A stretch of 64,000 nucleotides of DNA from Streptomyces liangshanensis (GTDB lineage Bacteria > Actinomycetota > Actinomycetes > Streptomycetales > Streptomycetaceae): positions 6,455,501 through 6,519,500 of the forward strand of contig NZ_CP050177.1 in assembly GCF_011694815.1 (NCBI RefSeq), read 5' to 3'. Positions 8,576-17,193 of the stretch are shown one piece after another (position 1 is the first letter of the stretch; every line of letters starts with the position of its first letter). A model generated the notes under the pieces. It saw only the letters and a list, made by a program, of their open reading frames with translations, did not search any database and was not told where the DNA came from. The position numbers and the translations under genes are program-made.

Positions 8576-10252
8576 TCAGCGGGCGAGGTAGGCGCGCCAG
8601 CCTCCGTAGCGGGTGATGTCCTCGGTGCGGTCGAGCGCGGAGGGTTCGCACAGGAAGCCGGGGACGCTGGTGCCGTCGGCCAGTTCGACGCTGCCGAGGG
8701 TCATCGGGCGCGGGAGCGCGGCCGTCAGGGCGCCGAGGCCTTCGGGCGGCAGCTGCCAGATCTCGACCTCGACGGGGTGGCCTTCCGCGGTGCCGGTCCC
8801 TGGGCCGGTCCGGGCGCCGGTGCGGACCAGGCCCGGTTTGGGCGGGTCGGTGCGCAGGGCGTGCAGCCGGTAGGCCGGCGCGGTGGTGGTTGTACGGACC
8901 AGGTGGGCGCCCAGCGCGAGGAGGTGGGGGTTGAGCGGTTGGCCCGTCAGGTGGGCTCCGGCCACCGCCACCTGGGCGGGCGGGGTGAGCAGCGCCGCGA
9001 CGGTGGCCAGGGTGTCGTCCGTGCCCGCCGGGCCCACGAGCATCACCCCGAACGGGCGGCCGCCCGCCTCGTCGGCCGGGACCGCGACGGCGGCCAGGTC
9101 GAAGAGGTTGGTGGAGTTGGTGAACCGGCCGAGGCGGGCGTTGGCGCCCAGCGGGTCGGCGGCGACCTCGGCGAGCGTGGGATGGCCGGGTGCGGTGGGC
9201 AGCAGGAGCGCGTCCGCGTCCCCGAGAGCGGTCAGCGCGGTGGCCCGCAGGGCGGCGAGGGCGGCCTGGTCCGCGTACAGCCGGTGCGCGGGGATGTCAC
9301 GGGCGCGGCGGACGATCGCGGCGACGGTCGGATCGAGGTCGGCGGAGCCCTGGTCGACGAAGGCGCCCACGGCGGTGTACCGCTCGGCGACGAAGGCCCC
9401 TTCGTAGAGCATCGCGGCGGCCTCGGTGAAGGCGGTCAGGTCGACGGTGGTCAACCGGGCGCCGGCGGCGGCGAGCCGGGCGGCGGCCGCCTCGTACGCC
9501 GGCGCCCATCCGTCGTCCAGCTCGCCGAGCTGTGCGAGCGGCGGTACGGCGATCCGCCAGGGTCCCGGGGTACGGGGCGGGGTCGCGCGGGCGCCGTCCG
9601 GTTCGGACATCAGGGCGAGGGCGAGGCGCGCCTCGGGGAGCGTACGGGCGAACACGCCGACGCAGTCGAGGCTGGCGCAGGCCGGGACCACCCCCTCGGT
9701 GGAGACCAGGCCCCGGGTGGGCTTGAGGCCGACGATGCCGTTGAACGCGGCGGGGACCCGGCCGGATCCCGCGGTGTCCGTGCCGAGCGCGAGGTCGACG
9801 AGGCCGAGGGCGACGGCGACGGCGGAACCCGAGCTGGAGCCGCCGGAGATCCGCAGCGGGTCGCGGGCGTTGCGGACCGCGCCGTACGGGGAGCGGGTCC
9901 CGACCAGGCCGGTGGCGAACTGGTCCAGGTTGGTGGTGCCGACGACCAGCGCGCCCGCGTCCTTCAGGCGGGTCACGACCGGGGCGTCGCGGTCGGGGAG
10001 GTACGCGTAGGAGGGGCAGCCCGCGGTGGTGGGGAGGCCGGCGACGTCGATGTTGCCCTTGACGGCGAGGAGCCGGCCCGCCAGCGGGAGGTGGGCGCCC
10101 GCGCCGCGCCGGGCGTCGAGGGCGCGGGCCTCGGCCTCCACGTCGGCCCGCGGCCGCAGCGAGATCCAGATCTCGGGGCGGTCGACGTCGGCGATCCGGG
10201 CGTAGGCGGCGCGGACCCGGTCGAGCGCGGAGGGCGCCGGGGGCGGGGTCAT
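8576..10252 (-). CDS. Allophanate hydrolase (amidase signature)
   Basis: 558 residues. It hydrolyses allophanate to ammonia and carbon dioxide. The amidase-signature triad is readable: catalytic Lys in LLAVKGNID, the cis-Ser in GGSSSGS and the nucleophile Ser in TDTAGSGRVPAAFNG. The C-terminal 120 residues match the extra domain of AtzF/DUR1-type enzymes (PVEVEIWQLP, VELADGTSVPGFLCEPSAL). The ATG overlaps the stop of the carboxylase gene by four bases (ATGA), so the two are translationally coupled. Last gene of the four-gene operon starting at 15319. Confidence 0.93.
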   Translation of the reverse strand: MTPPPAPSALDRVRAAYARIADVDRPEIWISLRPRADVEAEARALDARRGAGAHLPLAGRLLAVKGNIDVAGLPTTAGCPSYAYLPDRDAPVVTRLKDAGALVVGTTNLDQFATGLVGTRSPYGAVRNARDPLRISGGSSSGSAVAVALGLVDLALGTDTAGSGRVPAAFNGIVGLKPTRGLVSTEGVVPACASLDCVGVFARTLPEARLALALMSEPDGARATPPRTPGPWRIAVPPLAQLGELDDGWAPAYEAAAARLAAAGARLTTVDLTAFTEAAAMLYEGAFVAERYTAVGAFVDQGSADLDPTVAAIVRRARDIPAHRLYADQAALAALRATALTALGDADALLLPTAPGHPTLAEVAADPLGANARLGRFTNSTNLFDLAAVAVPADEAGGRPFGVMLVGPAGTDDTLATVAALLTPPAQVAVAGAHLTGQPLNPHLLALGAHLVRTTTTAPAYRLHALRTDPPKPGLVRTGARTGPGTGTAEGHPVEVEIWQLPPEGLGALTAALPRPMTLGSVELADGTSVPGFLCEPSALDRTEDITRYGGWRAYLAR

Positions 10253-13200
10253 CACGAGCTCCTCGGGTCGGGGTGGGGCGGCGACAGCACCAGCAGCGGC
10301 GTACCCGCCTCCACCTGGGCTCCCGGGGCGGTCAGGATGTGGGTGACCACGCCGTCCGCGGGGGCGTTCACCCGTGACTCCATCTTCATCGCCTCCAGCG
10401 CCAGCAGCGGCTGGCCCGTCCTGACCCGGTCGCCGAGGGAGACGTTCACCTGCCAGACGGACGCGGCGAACTCGGCTTCCAGCAGGCGGGATCCCGGAGG
10501 GACGGCGACGTCCGCACGGGGCGGCGGGGGCGCGGCGGCGGACTCCGCGCGGGCGAACTCGCCCGAGGCCTCCCAGGCGTCGCGCTCCGCGCGGAACGCG
10601 GTCGCCTGGCGGGCCCGGAAGGCCGCGATCGCGTCGGCGTTCTCCGCCAGGAAGCGGGTGTGGTCGGCGAGGGCGAACGTGCCCTCCTCGATGCGGGGGA
10701 CGAACCGGCCCGCCACCATGTCGGCGCGCAGCGCGAGCAGTTCGTCCGCCCCGACCGGGTACCACGTGATCCGGTCGAAGAACCGCAGCAGCCACGGCTT
10801 GCCCTCCTCGAACGCGCCGCGCTGCTGCCGGCCCGACCACACCTGGGTCGTACGGCCCACGAACTGGTAGCCGCCCGGGCCCTCCATGCCGTAGACGCAC
10901 AGGTAGGCGCCGCCGATGCCCACCGAGTTCTCCGCCGTCCAGGTGCGGGCCGGGTTGTACTTGGTGGTGACCAGCCGGTGGCGCGGGTCGAGCGGGGTGG
11001 CCACCGGGGCGCCCAGGTACACGTCGCCCAGCCCGAGGACGAGGTACTCGGCGCCGAACACCGTGCGGTACACGTCGTCGGGCGAGTCGAGGCCGTTGAT
11101 CCGGCGGATGAACTCGATGTTCCACGGGCACCAGGGCGCGTCGTCCCGTACCCCCGCCATGTAGCGCTCGACGGCCTCGCGGGTCGCCGGGTCGTCCCAG
11201 GACAGCGGGAGGTGGACGGTGCGCGAGGGGACCACCAGCTCGTGGGTGGGCGGGAGTTCGGCCTCGATCCGGGTGAGGACGGGCAGGAGGGCCTCCTGGG
11301 ACAGGACGTCCGGGTCCAGTTGGATCTGGAGCGAGCGGATGCCGGGCGTGAGGTCCGTGACGCCGGGCAGGGCCTCCGCGCGGACCGCCTCGGCCAGCGC
11401 GTGCACCCGCATCCGCAGGGCGAGGTCGAGTCGCATCTCGCCGTACTCGACCAGGACGTTGTCGTCGCCGCTGCGGCGGTACGTCACCGAGGGGCCGCGC
11501 CCGAGGATCCCGCCGTCGGTGACGGCGGGGCGGTCGGCGGCCGGAGTGGTCGCGGGCGCGCGGCGCAGGGCCGCCGCCGCGCGGGCGGTCACGGGCACGA
11601 AGCGGACGGTGTCGCCGGGGCGGACCTGGCCGAGCTTCCAGCGCTGGCCGGTGACGACGGTCGCCGGGCAGACGAAGCCGCCGAGCGAGGGGCCGTCGGG
11701 GCCGAGGAGCACCGGCATGTCCCCGGTGTAGTCGACCGCGCCCACGGAGTAGGGGGTGTCGTGGATGTTGGAGGGGTGAAGTCCCGCCTCCCCGCCGTCC
11801 GTTCGCGCCCAGCGGGGCTTGGGTCCGACCAACCGGACGCCGGTGCGGGCGGAGTTGAAGTGGACCTTCCACTCGGCGTCGTAGAACGTCCGCATGTCGT
11901 CCTCGGTGAAGAACTCCGGGGCCGCGTGCGGGCCTTCGACCACCCCGATCCGCCAGACGGCCGGGATGGCGGGGCGTTCGGCGAGGGGGACGGGGGCGCC
12001 CGGCGGGGTGTCCGCCGCGTGGGCGGCGGGGTGCAGGACGTCGCCCGTGCGCAGGGCCCGCCCGCCGTGGCCGCCGAGCCCGCCCAGCGTGAAGGTGGCG
12101 GCGCTGCCCAGGTAGGGCGGGACGTCCAGGCCGCCGCCCGCGACCAGGACGTACGTCCGCAGGCCGCGTTCCGGGGGAGGGCCGACGGCCAGCGAACCGC
12201 CGGCGGGGACCGTGAACGGCTCCCAGAGCGGGGCGGGTTCGCCGTCGACGGTGACCGGGGCGGGCGCGCCCGTCACGCACACGGTGGTGGCGTGGGTGAA
12301 GCGCAGGGTCGGGCCCTGGAGGGTGCACTCCAGGCCCGGGGCGCCCTCCTCGTTGCCGAGGGCGCGGTTGCCCAGCCGGAACGACAGGCTGTCCATCGGC
12401 CCCGAGGGCGGCACGCCGACCTGCCAGTAGCCGGTGCGGCCCGGCCAGTCCTGCACGGTGGTCAGGGTCCCGCCGGAGGTCACCTCGACGCGCGGGGTGG
12501 GGTCGGTGAGCGTGGCGAGGGTCGCGGTGGAGTGGGTGGCGGCGCGCACGGACGGGTCGGCCAGGGCCGCCCGTACCAGCCCGAGGTTGGTCTCGATGCC
12601 GTCGACGCGGGTCGCGGCCAGGGCCCGGTCCAGGGCGGCGAGCGCCTCGGTACGGTCGGCGCCGTGCGCGACGATCTTGGCGAGCAGCGGGTCGTACGCC
12701 GTGGTCACCTCCGTGCCCGTCTCCACCCAGGTATCGACGCGGACGTCCGGCGGGAAGGACACGCGGGTGAGCAGCCCGGCGCCCGGGCGGTGGTCGCGGG
12801 AGGGGTCCTCGGCGTAGACGCGGGCCTCGACGGCGTGGCCGCGCGGCGCGTCCGGCTCCCGTACGACCGACGTCTCGCCCTGGGCGAGGCGCAGCATCCA
12901 CTCGACGAGGTCGACACCGTGGACGGCCTCGGTGACGGGGTGTTCGACCTGGAGGCGGGTGTTGACCTCCAGGAAGTACGCCTCGGCGCGGGCGGCGTCG
13001 TACACGAACTCGACCGTTCCCGCCGAGCGGTAGCCGACCGATGCGCACAACGCCTTCGCGGAGTCGGTCAGTTGGGCGCGGACGGCGGCGGGGAGGTCCG
13101 GGGCGGGGGCCTCTTCGAGGACTTTCTGGTTGCGGCGCTGGAGGGAGCAGTCCCGGTCGCCGAGGCCCACGACCCGGCCGAGGCCGTCGCCGAACACCTG

Positions 13201-13845
13201 CACCTCGACGTGGCGGGCGTCCTCCACCAGCCGCTCCAGGAAGAGCCCGGCGGAGGAGAAGGACGCCGACGCGACCCGCCGTACCCCTTCCCAGGCGTCG
13301 GCGAGGGCGGCCGGATCGCGCACGGCGCGCATCCCGATCCCGCCGCCCCCGCCGGTGGCCTTGAGCATCACCGGATAGCCGGTCGACCCGGCGGCCGCCA
13401 GCGCCGACGCGAGGTCCGGCAGCAGGTCCGTGCCGGGGGCGAGCGGCACCCCCGCCGCGCGGGCGGCGGCGCGGGCCGTGTGCTTGGCGCCGAACAGCTC
13501 CAGTTGCTCCGGGGTCGGTCCGACGAAGACGATCCCGGCGTCCTCGCAGCGCCGGGCGAATCCGGCGTCCTCGGAGAGGAACCCGTAGCCGGGGTGGATC
13601 GCGCCCGCCCCGGTGTCCTTCGCGGCCCGCAGGATCGACTCCCCGTCGAGATAGGACTCCTTGGGCGCGGCGGGACCGATCCGTACCGCCCGGTCCGCGA
13701 GCCGGACGTGCGGGGCCGACCGGTCGGGGTCGGAGAAGACGGCGACGGTACGCAGGCCGAGGCGGCGGGCGGTACGGATGATCCGTACGGCGATCTCGCC
13801 CCGGTTGGCGACGAGGAGGGTGTCGAAGACGGGCGTGGGGGTCAT
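10252..13845 (-). CDS. Biotin-dependent guanidine/urea carboxylase
   Basis: 1197 residues. Order: biotin carboxylase (residues 1 to about 450; TLLVANRGEIAVRIIRTARRL start, GGGGGIGMR ATP loop, FLEVNTRLQVEHPVTE), two carboxyltransferase halves of the KipI/KipA (AHS) type, and a C-terminal biotinyl domain with EAMKMES, biotinylated Lys near 1154. Annotated classically as urea carboxylase. Enzymes whose operons carry the two DUF1989 proteins have been shown to prefer guanidine, giving carboxyguanidine, so guanidine carboxylase is the better guess. ATGA overlaps link it to genes on both sides. Confidence 0.9.
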   Translation of the reverse strand: MTPTPVFDTLLVANRGEIAVRIIRTARRLGLRTVAVFSDPDRSAPHVRLADRAVRIGPAAPKESYLDGESILRAAKDTGAGAIHPGYGFLSEDAGFARRCEDAGIVFVGPTPEQLELFGAKHTARAAARAAGVPLAPGTDLLPDLASALAAAGSTGYPVMLKATGGGGGIGMRAVRDPAALADAWEGVRRVASASFSSAGLFLERLVEDARHVEVQVFGDGLGRVVGLGDRDCSLQRRNQKVLEEAPAPDLPAAVRAQLTDSAKALCASVGYRSAGTVEFVYDAARAEAYFLEVNTRLQVEHPVTEAVHGVDLVEWMLRLAQGETSVVREPDAPRGHAVEARVYAEDPSRDHRPGAGLLTRVSFPPDVRVDTWVETGTEVTTAYDPLLAKIVAHGADRTEALAALDRALAATRVDGIETNLGLVRAALADPSVRAATHSTATLATLTDPTPRVEVTSGGTLTTVQDWPGRTGYWQVGVPPSGPMDSLSFRLGNRALGNEEGAPGLECTLQGPTLRFTHATTVCVTGAPAPVTVDGEPAPLWEPFTVPAGGSLAVGPPPERGLRTYVLVAGGGLDVPPYLGSAATFTLGGLGGHGGRALRTGDVLHPAAHAADTPPGAPVPLAERPAIPAVWRIGVVEGPHAAPEFFTEDDMRTFYDAEWKVHFNSARTGVRLVGPKPRWARTDGGEAGLHPSNIHDTPYSVGAVDYTGDMPVLLGPDGPSLGGFVCPATVVTGQRWKLGQVRPGDTVRFVPVTARAAAALRRAPATTPAADRPAVTDGGILGRGPSVTYRRSGDDNVLVEYGEMRLDLALRMRVHALAEAVRAEALPGVTDLTPGIRSLQIQLDPDVLSQEALLPVLTRIEAELPPTHELVVPSRTVHLPLSWDDPATREAVERYMAGVRDDAPWCPWNIEFIRRINGLDSPDDVYRTVFGAEYLVLGLGDVYLGAPVATPLDPRHRLVTTKYNPARTWTAENSVGIGGAYLCVYGMEGPGGYQFVGRTTQVWSGRQQRGAFEEGKPWLLRFFDRITWYPVGADELLALRADMVAGRFVPRIEEGTFALADHTRFLAENADAIAAFRARQATAFRAERDAWEASGEFARAESAAAPPPPRADVAVPPGSRLLEAEFAASVWQVNVSLGDRVRTGQPLLALEAMKMESRVNAPADGVVTHILTAPGAQVEAGTPLLVLSPPHPDPRSS

Positions 13846-14474
13846 GAGCCGCTCCCCGTGATCGTCATCTCCACCGGTGTCGGGTCGAAGCCGTTGCACG
13901 GGTTGTTGATCTGGGGGCAGTTGGAGACGAGGACCAGGACGTCGGTCTCCGCGCGCAGGGTGACGCGCAGGCCCGGCGCCGACAGCCCGTCCACGATGCC
14001 GAGCGTGCCGTCCTCCTCCACCGGCACGTTCATGTACCAGTTGATGTTGGAGACCAGGTCGCGCTTGCCGAGGCCGTGACGGGCCCCCTCGGAGAGGAAG
14101 TTGTCCACGCACGCGTGCTGCGACCAGGTGTGGTGGCCGTAGCGCAGGGTGTTGGACTCCTTCGAGCAGGCGCCGCCGAGGGTGTCGTGGCGGCCGCAGG
14201 TGTCCTCGGTGACCGTCATCAGCGGGGTGTGTTCGTTGGACAGCAGCACACTGCCCGTGGTCAGGAAGATGGTGCCCTGCGCCTGGAGGGTGTCCGGGGC
14301 GCTGTAGCGGACGGCCGTGTCGTGGGCGTCGTACACCAGGAAGTCCACCGCCTGGTTGCCGCCGAGGTCGGTGAGGGTGAGGTGCTCGCCCCGGCGGACG
14401 ACGGCGGACCAGGCGGCGCGGGCGGGAACCACGACGGAGCCCCGCGTGGTCGCGGGTACGGTCACCGCGTTCAT
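13842..14474 (-). CDS. DUF1989 urea-amidolyase-associated protein, carboxyguanidine deiminase subunit
   Basis: 210 residues, DUF1989 family (UAAP2-like). Conserved segments include LTDLGGNQAVDFLVYDA, EDTCGRHDTLGGACSKESN and NINWYMNVPVEEDGTL; the Cys and His residues are probable metal ligands. With the paralogous neighbour it matches CgdA/CgdB, the two-subunit deiminase converting carboxyguanidine to allophanate plus ammonia in the guanidine pathway. That biochemical role is established for homologues and inferred here. Start and stop overlap the neighbouring genes by four bases each. I cannot tell which paralogue is CgdA. Confidence 0.85.
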   Translation of the reverse strand: MNAVTVPATTRGSVVVPARAAWSAVVRRGEHLTLTDLGGNQAVDFLVYDAHDTAVRYSAPDTLQAQGTIFLTTGSVLLSNEHTPLMTVTEDTCGRHDTLGGACSKESNTLRYGHHTWSQHACVDNFLSEGARHGLGKRDLVSNINWYMNVPVEEDGTLGIVDGLSAPGLRVTLRAETDVLVLVSNCPQINNPCNGFDPTPVEMTITGSGS

Positions 14475-15319
14475 CGGATCCCCCTGGAGGCCAGTGCTTC
14501 TTCGGTGTTGAGGAACGCGCGGCGCGCCTCGGGGGTCGCCTCCCGGACCGGGTCGCCCGGAGGCGTCGGCCCCGCGGCCCAGGCCAGCACCTCCAGCGGG
14601 GTGCTCGTGTACGCGGGGCGCGGGTCCAGCGGGTGCGGCACGTTGGCGATCAGTACGGTCAGGTCCTGCTCGGCGCGCAGGGTCACCGACCCGCCGGGCC
14701 CGTACGAACCGGTGAAGGCGAGCGCGCCGTCCTCCCGTACCTCCACGCCCTGGAAGAAGGAGACCGACGGCGGCAGGTCGCGCGGTTCCAGACCGTGCTT
14801 GAGGGCCGCCAGCTTGAGCAGTTCGCGGCCGGCGGGGGTGGCGGAGTGCGGGGCGCCGTCCCCGTACCGCTCGGTGTTCCGCCGCAGGGTCGAGGTGCCG
14901 CACAGGGCGTCGTGCCGGCCGCCGGTGGTGTCGGTGACGAGCGAGGCGAGGACCCGGCCCTGGTCGGAGAGGAGCAGCCGGCCGGCGCCCAGGTAGGCGT
15001 TCCACTGGACCTTGACCGTGTCCGCCGTGTTCAGCCGCTCCCAGGGGCGGCCGTCCACGTGCAGCAGGAGGTGCGCGCAGGCGTCGCCGCGCAGGTCCGT
15101 CAGCCGGATCTCGGTGCCGCGCGCCACCGCCCGGTGGGTGTAGCCGCCGCCGGCGACCGTCTCGGCCCACACCAGGTGGCCCGCCTCGCAGGGCGGCGCG
15201 GGCCAGTCGGTGGCGGGCACCACCGGCATGGCCTCGGCCCTGGCCCCCGCCTGGGCCCGGGCGTGGTCCCTGGCCCCGTACGTCGTCGATGTGGCCGCTG
15301 CCGCCGCTGCTCTCGCCAT
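14471..15319 (-). CDS. DUF1989 urea-amidolyase-associated protein, carboxyguanidine deiminase subunit
   Basis: 282 residues; first gene of the catabolic operon. The DUF1989 core runs from about residue 50 (LTDLRGDACAHLLLHV, DTTGGRHDALCGTSTLRRNTE, SVSFFQGVEVREDGAL) and is clearly paralogous to the next gene. The N-terminal 35 residues are Ala/Arg-rich and not conserved-looking, so the true start may be an internal Met near residue 31. The partner role is as for the downstream paralogue. A 20-bp palindrome lies 35 bases upstream of the start, between it and the divergent TetR gene. Confidence 0.85.
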   Translation of the reverse strand: MARAAAAAATSTTYGARDHARAQAGARAEAMPVVPATDWPAPPCEAGHLVWAETVAGGGYTHRAVARGTEIRLTDLRGDACAHLLLHVDGRPWERLNTADTVKVQWNAYLGAGRLLLSDQGRVLASLVTDTTGGRHDALCGTSTLRRNTERYGDGAPHSATPAGRELLKLAALKHGLEPRDLPPSVSFFQGVEVREDGALAFTGSYGPGGSVTLRAEQDLTVLIANVPHPLDPRPAYTSTPLEVLAWAAGPTPPGDPVREATPEARRAFLNTEEALASRGIR

Positions 15320-15353
15320 GGGCTTCGCCTCCGGTTCCGGTCGCCCGACACGG

Positions 15354-15373
15354 TTTCTGTCGTCCGACAGAAA
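15354..15373. promoter_or_regulatory. Palindromic operator upstream of guanidine/urea catabolic operon
   Basis: TTTCTGTCGTCCGACAGAAA: perfect 9-base arms around TC. On the minus strand it directly follows TAATTT, a plausible -10 for the catabolic operon, so a bound protein would block transcription. A near copy lies in front of the permease gene at 18768-18787, with the same ATTAG flank. The adjacent TetR regulator is the obvious candidate to bind it. Confidence 0.75.
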
Positions 15374-15490
15374 TTAGAGGGGCGGGTCGATTCGGGGCGA
15401 TTGCCCGTTCGTTGCGCGGGAGTTACGGGGCGCTCACCGCGAGCGGGCGGTCAAGATCCGCGGAAACACCCGTGTGCGACGATCGGTGCC

Positions 15491-16129
15491 ATGGGCACGA
15501 CGGGACGACGGGTCGGACGGCCACGCGCCGCGCAGCGGCCGGACAGCGGGCTGGCGGTGCGGGACGAACTGCTCGGGGCGGCGGCCGAGTTGTTCACGAC
15601 ACTCGGGTACGCGGCGACCACGACCCGGGCGGTCGCCGAGCGGGCGGGTCTGCGGCAGGCCACGATGTACCACTACTTCGGCGGCAAGGAGGACCTCCTC
15701 GCCGACCTGCTCGAATCGACCGTGACACCGTCGCTGGCGCTCGCCCGGGGGCTGCTCGCCGACGAGGAGCGGTCGCCCGAGACCAGGCTGTGGCACCTGT
15801 GCCGCTCGGACGTGGAGCTGCTGTGCGGGGGGCCGCACAACCTGGGCGGGCTGTACCTGCTGCCGGAGGTCAGGGCGGAGCGGTTCGCCGGGTTCCACCG
15901 GGTGCGGGCCGACCTCAAGGACGCGTACGGGCGGCTGCTCGCCGCGACCGGGCCCGGATCGCTGCTGGACAAGGGGGAGTTGGCGGTCCGTACGGATCTG
16001 GTGTTCGGGCTGATCGAGGGCGTGATCCTGGTCCACCGCTCCGATCCCGACCGCCCGGTGGAGGCGTTCGCGGCGGCGACGGCGGACGCGGCGCTGCGGA
16101 TCGTGGGGGTGACGGAGGCGGGGGCGTGA
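15491..16129 (+). CDS. TetR-family regulator of the guanidine/urea cluster
   Basis: 212 residues. The N-terminal TetR helix-turn-helix is intact (ELFTTLGYAATTTRAVAERAG, RQATMYHYFGGKEDLLADLL), followed by an all-helical ligand-binding domain. It is divergent from the DUF1989 operon, with about 170 bases between the starts. The shared palindrome in front of both transport and catabolic operons makes it the likely local repressor, with guanidine, urea or a pathway intermediate as possible inducer (inference). No ribosome site precedes the ATG; GACGAT ends eight bases upstream, so the gene may be leaderless. Confidence 0.85.
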   Translation: MGTTGRRVGRPRAAQRPDSGLAVRDELLGAAAELFTTLGYAATTTRAVAERAGLRQATMYHYFGGKEDLLADLLESTVTPSLALARGLLADEERSPETRLWHLCRSDVELLCGGPHNLGGLYLLPEVRAERFAGFHRVRADLKDAYGRLLAATGPGSLLDKGELAVRTDLVFGLIEGVILVHRSDPDRPVEAFAAATADAALRIVGVTEAGA

Positions 16130-16194
16130 GGGGGCTACGGGGCGGGCGCCCGGCTCACGGGTGAGGCGTCCTGCTCACGGGGCGGGCCTCCCGC

Positions 16195-17193
16195 TCACGG
16201 GTGGGTCGGCGCCGGGCCCCGTACCAGCGCCTCCGCCAGTGCCACCAGGTCCGCCGCGTCCAGCACCCGGCCGCCGGACCCCGGCAGGGGGACGTGCAGC
16301 GGCCCGGTCCAGCGCGCCGGGATCGCCGGCAGGCCGTACACCGCGCCCGCCAGGGTCCCGGTCACCGCCGCCACCGTGTCGGTGTCCCCGCCCAGGTCGA
16401 TCGCGGCGGCCACGGCGCTCTCGTACGTGCCGGTCGTGCGCAGCGCCCAGAGCGCCGAGCCGAGGCACGGCCAGACGGCGCCGTTGAACTCCGTGGCCAG
16501 GTCCGGGTGCCAGTCGGGAGCCAGCACGGTCGCCCAGCGCGGGCGGTGTCCTTCGGCGACCCGGGCCAGCGTGCCCGGTACGGCGGCCACCGGGTCCCCG
16601 CCGTCGAGCGCGACCCGTACCAGCTCGTGGAGGACGGCCGTACCCTCCCAGGCGGCCCCGTCGCCGTGGGTGAGGGCGGCGAGGCGCCGCGCGGCGGCCA
16701 TGGTGGCCTCCCGGCCGGCCTCCGCGAAGTACACGGCGGAGGTGGCGGCCCGCATCAGCGAACCGTTCCCGGCCGCCAGGCCCGTCATCTGGAAGTGCAG
16801 GGACGCGGCGAGGTCCCACGAGTCGCCGGACGTCAGCACGATCTCGGTCTGGAGGCCGATGTCCTTGGGGTCCGCGGCGGCCCAGCGCCGGAACCTGCCG
16901 AAGACGTCGGCCGGTTCGAGGCCGCCGCGCTCCAGCAGCGACTCACCGACGAGCACCGCCATCTGCGTGTCGTCGGTGGCCTCGCCCGGGTCCCACCCGC
17001 CCCCGCCGCACATCTCGCCCACCCCGTCCGGGAACCGGGCGGAGAAGGCGCCGGCGGGGCCGAACTCGAAGGGCGCTCCGAGCGCGTCCCCGACGGCGGA
17101 TCCGACAACGGCCCCCGCCGCGCGGTCCGTTCGCGTGAGGTGGTCCGTGCGCCGGGGGCGGGTGGGCGGTGTCGCCGGGTCCTGCGGGGTCAT
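16195..17193 (-). CDS. ADP-ribosylglycohydrolase family protein (DraG-like)
   Basis: 332 residues. The family's metal-binding motifs are present: GSAVGDALGAPFEF near residue 33, EATDDTQMAVL near 70, and the C-terminal IDLGGDTDTVAAVTGTLAGA. These enzymes remove ADP-ribose from proteins or small molecules; the best-known member, DraG, reactivates nitrogenase reductase. Its ATG overlaps the permease stop by four bases (ATGA), so it is the second gene of a permease-led operon carrying the shared palindrome. A nitrogen-linked target is therefore plausible, though no nitrogenase is expected here. Substrate unknown. Confidence 0.85.
   Translation of the reverse strand: MTPQDPATPPTRPRRTDHLTRTDRAAGAVVGSAVGDALGAPFEFGPAGAFSARFPDGVGEMCGGGGWDPGEATDDTQMAVLVGESLLERGGLEPADVFGRFRRWAAADPKDIGLQTEIVLTSGDSWDLAASLHFQMTGLAAGNGSLMRAATSAVYFAEAGREATMAAARRLAALTHGDGAAWEGTAVLHELVRVALDGGDPVAAVPGTLARVAEGHRPRWATVLAPDWHPDLATEFNGAVWPCLGSALWALRTTGTYESAVAAAIDLGGDTDTVAAVTGTLAGAVYGLPAIPARWTGPLHVPLPGSGGRVLDAADLVALAEALVRGPAPTHP

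Noticed and set aside
10660..14079. Very long open frame on the plus strand opposite the carboxylase and allophanate hydrolase genes
   Set aside because: Translation is Gly/Arg/Val-rich with no domain, and the minus strand encodes intact enzymes with catalytic motifs. In high-GC DNA the antisense frame is often open by chance.
15320..15490. ykkC-type guanidine riboswitch upstream of the DUF1989 operon
   Set aside because: The gap is only 170 bases and contains no recognisable ykkC core; the strong palindrome and TetR gene explain regulation better.
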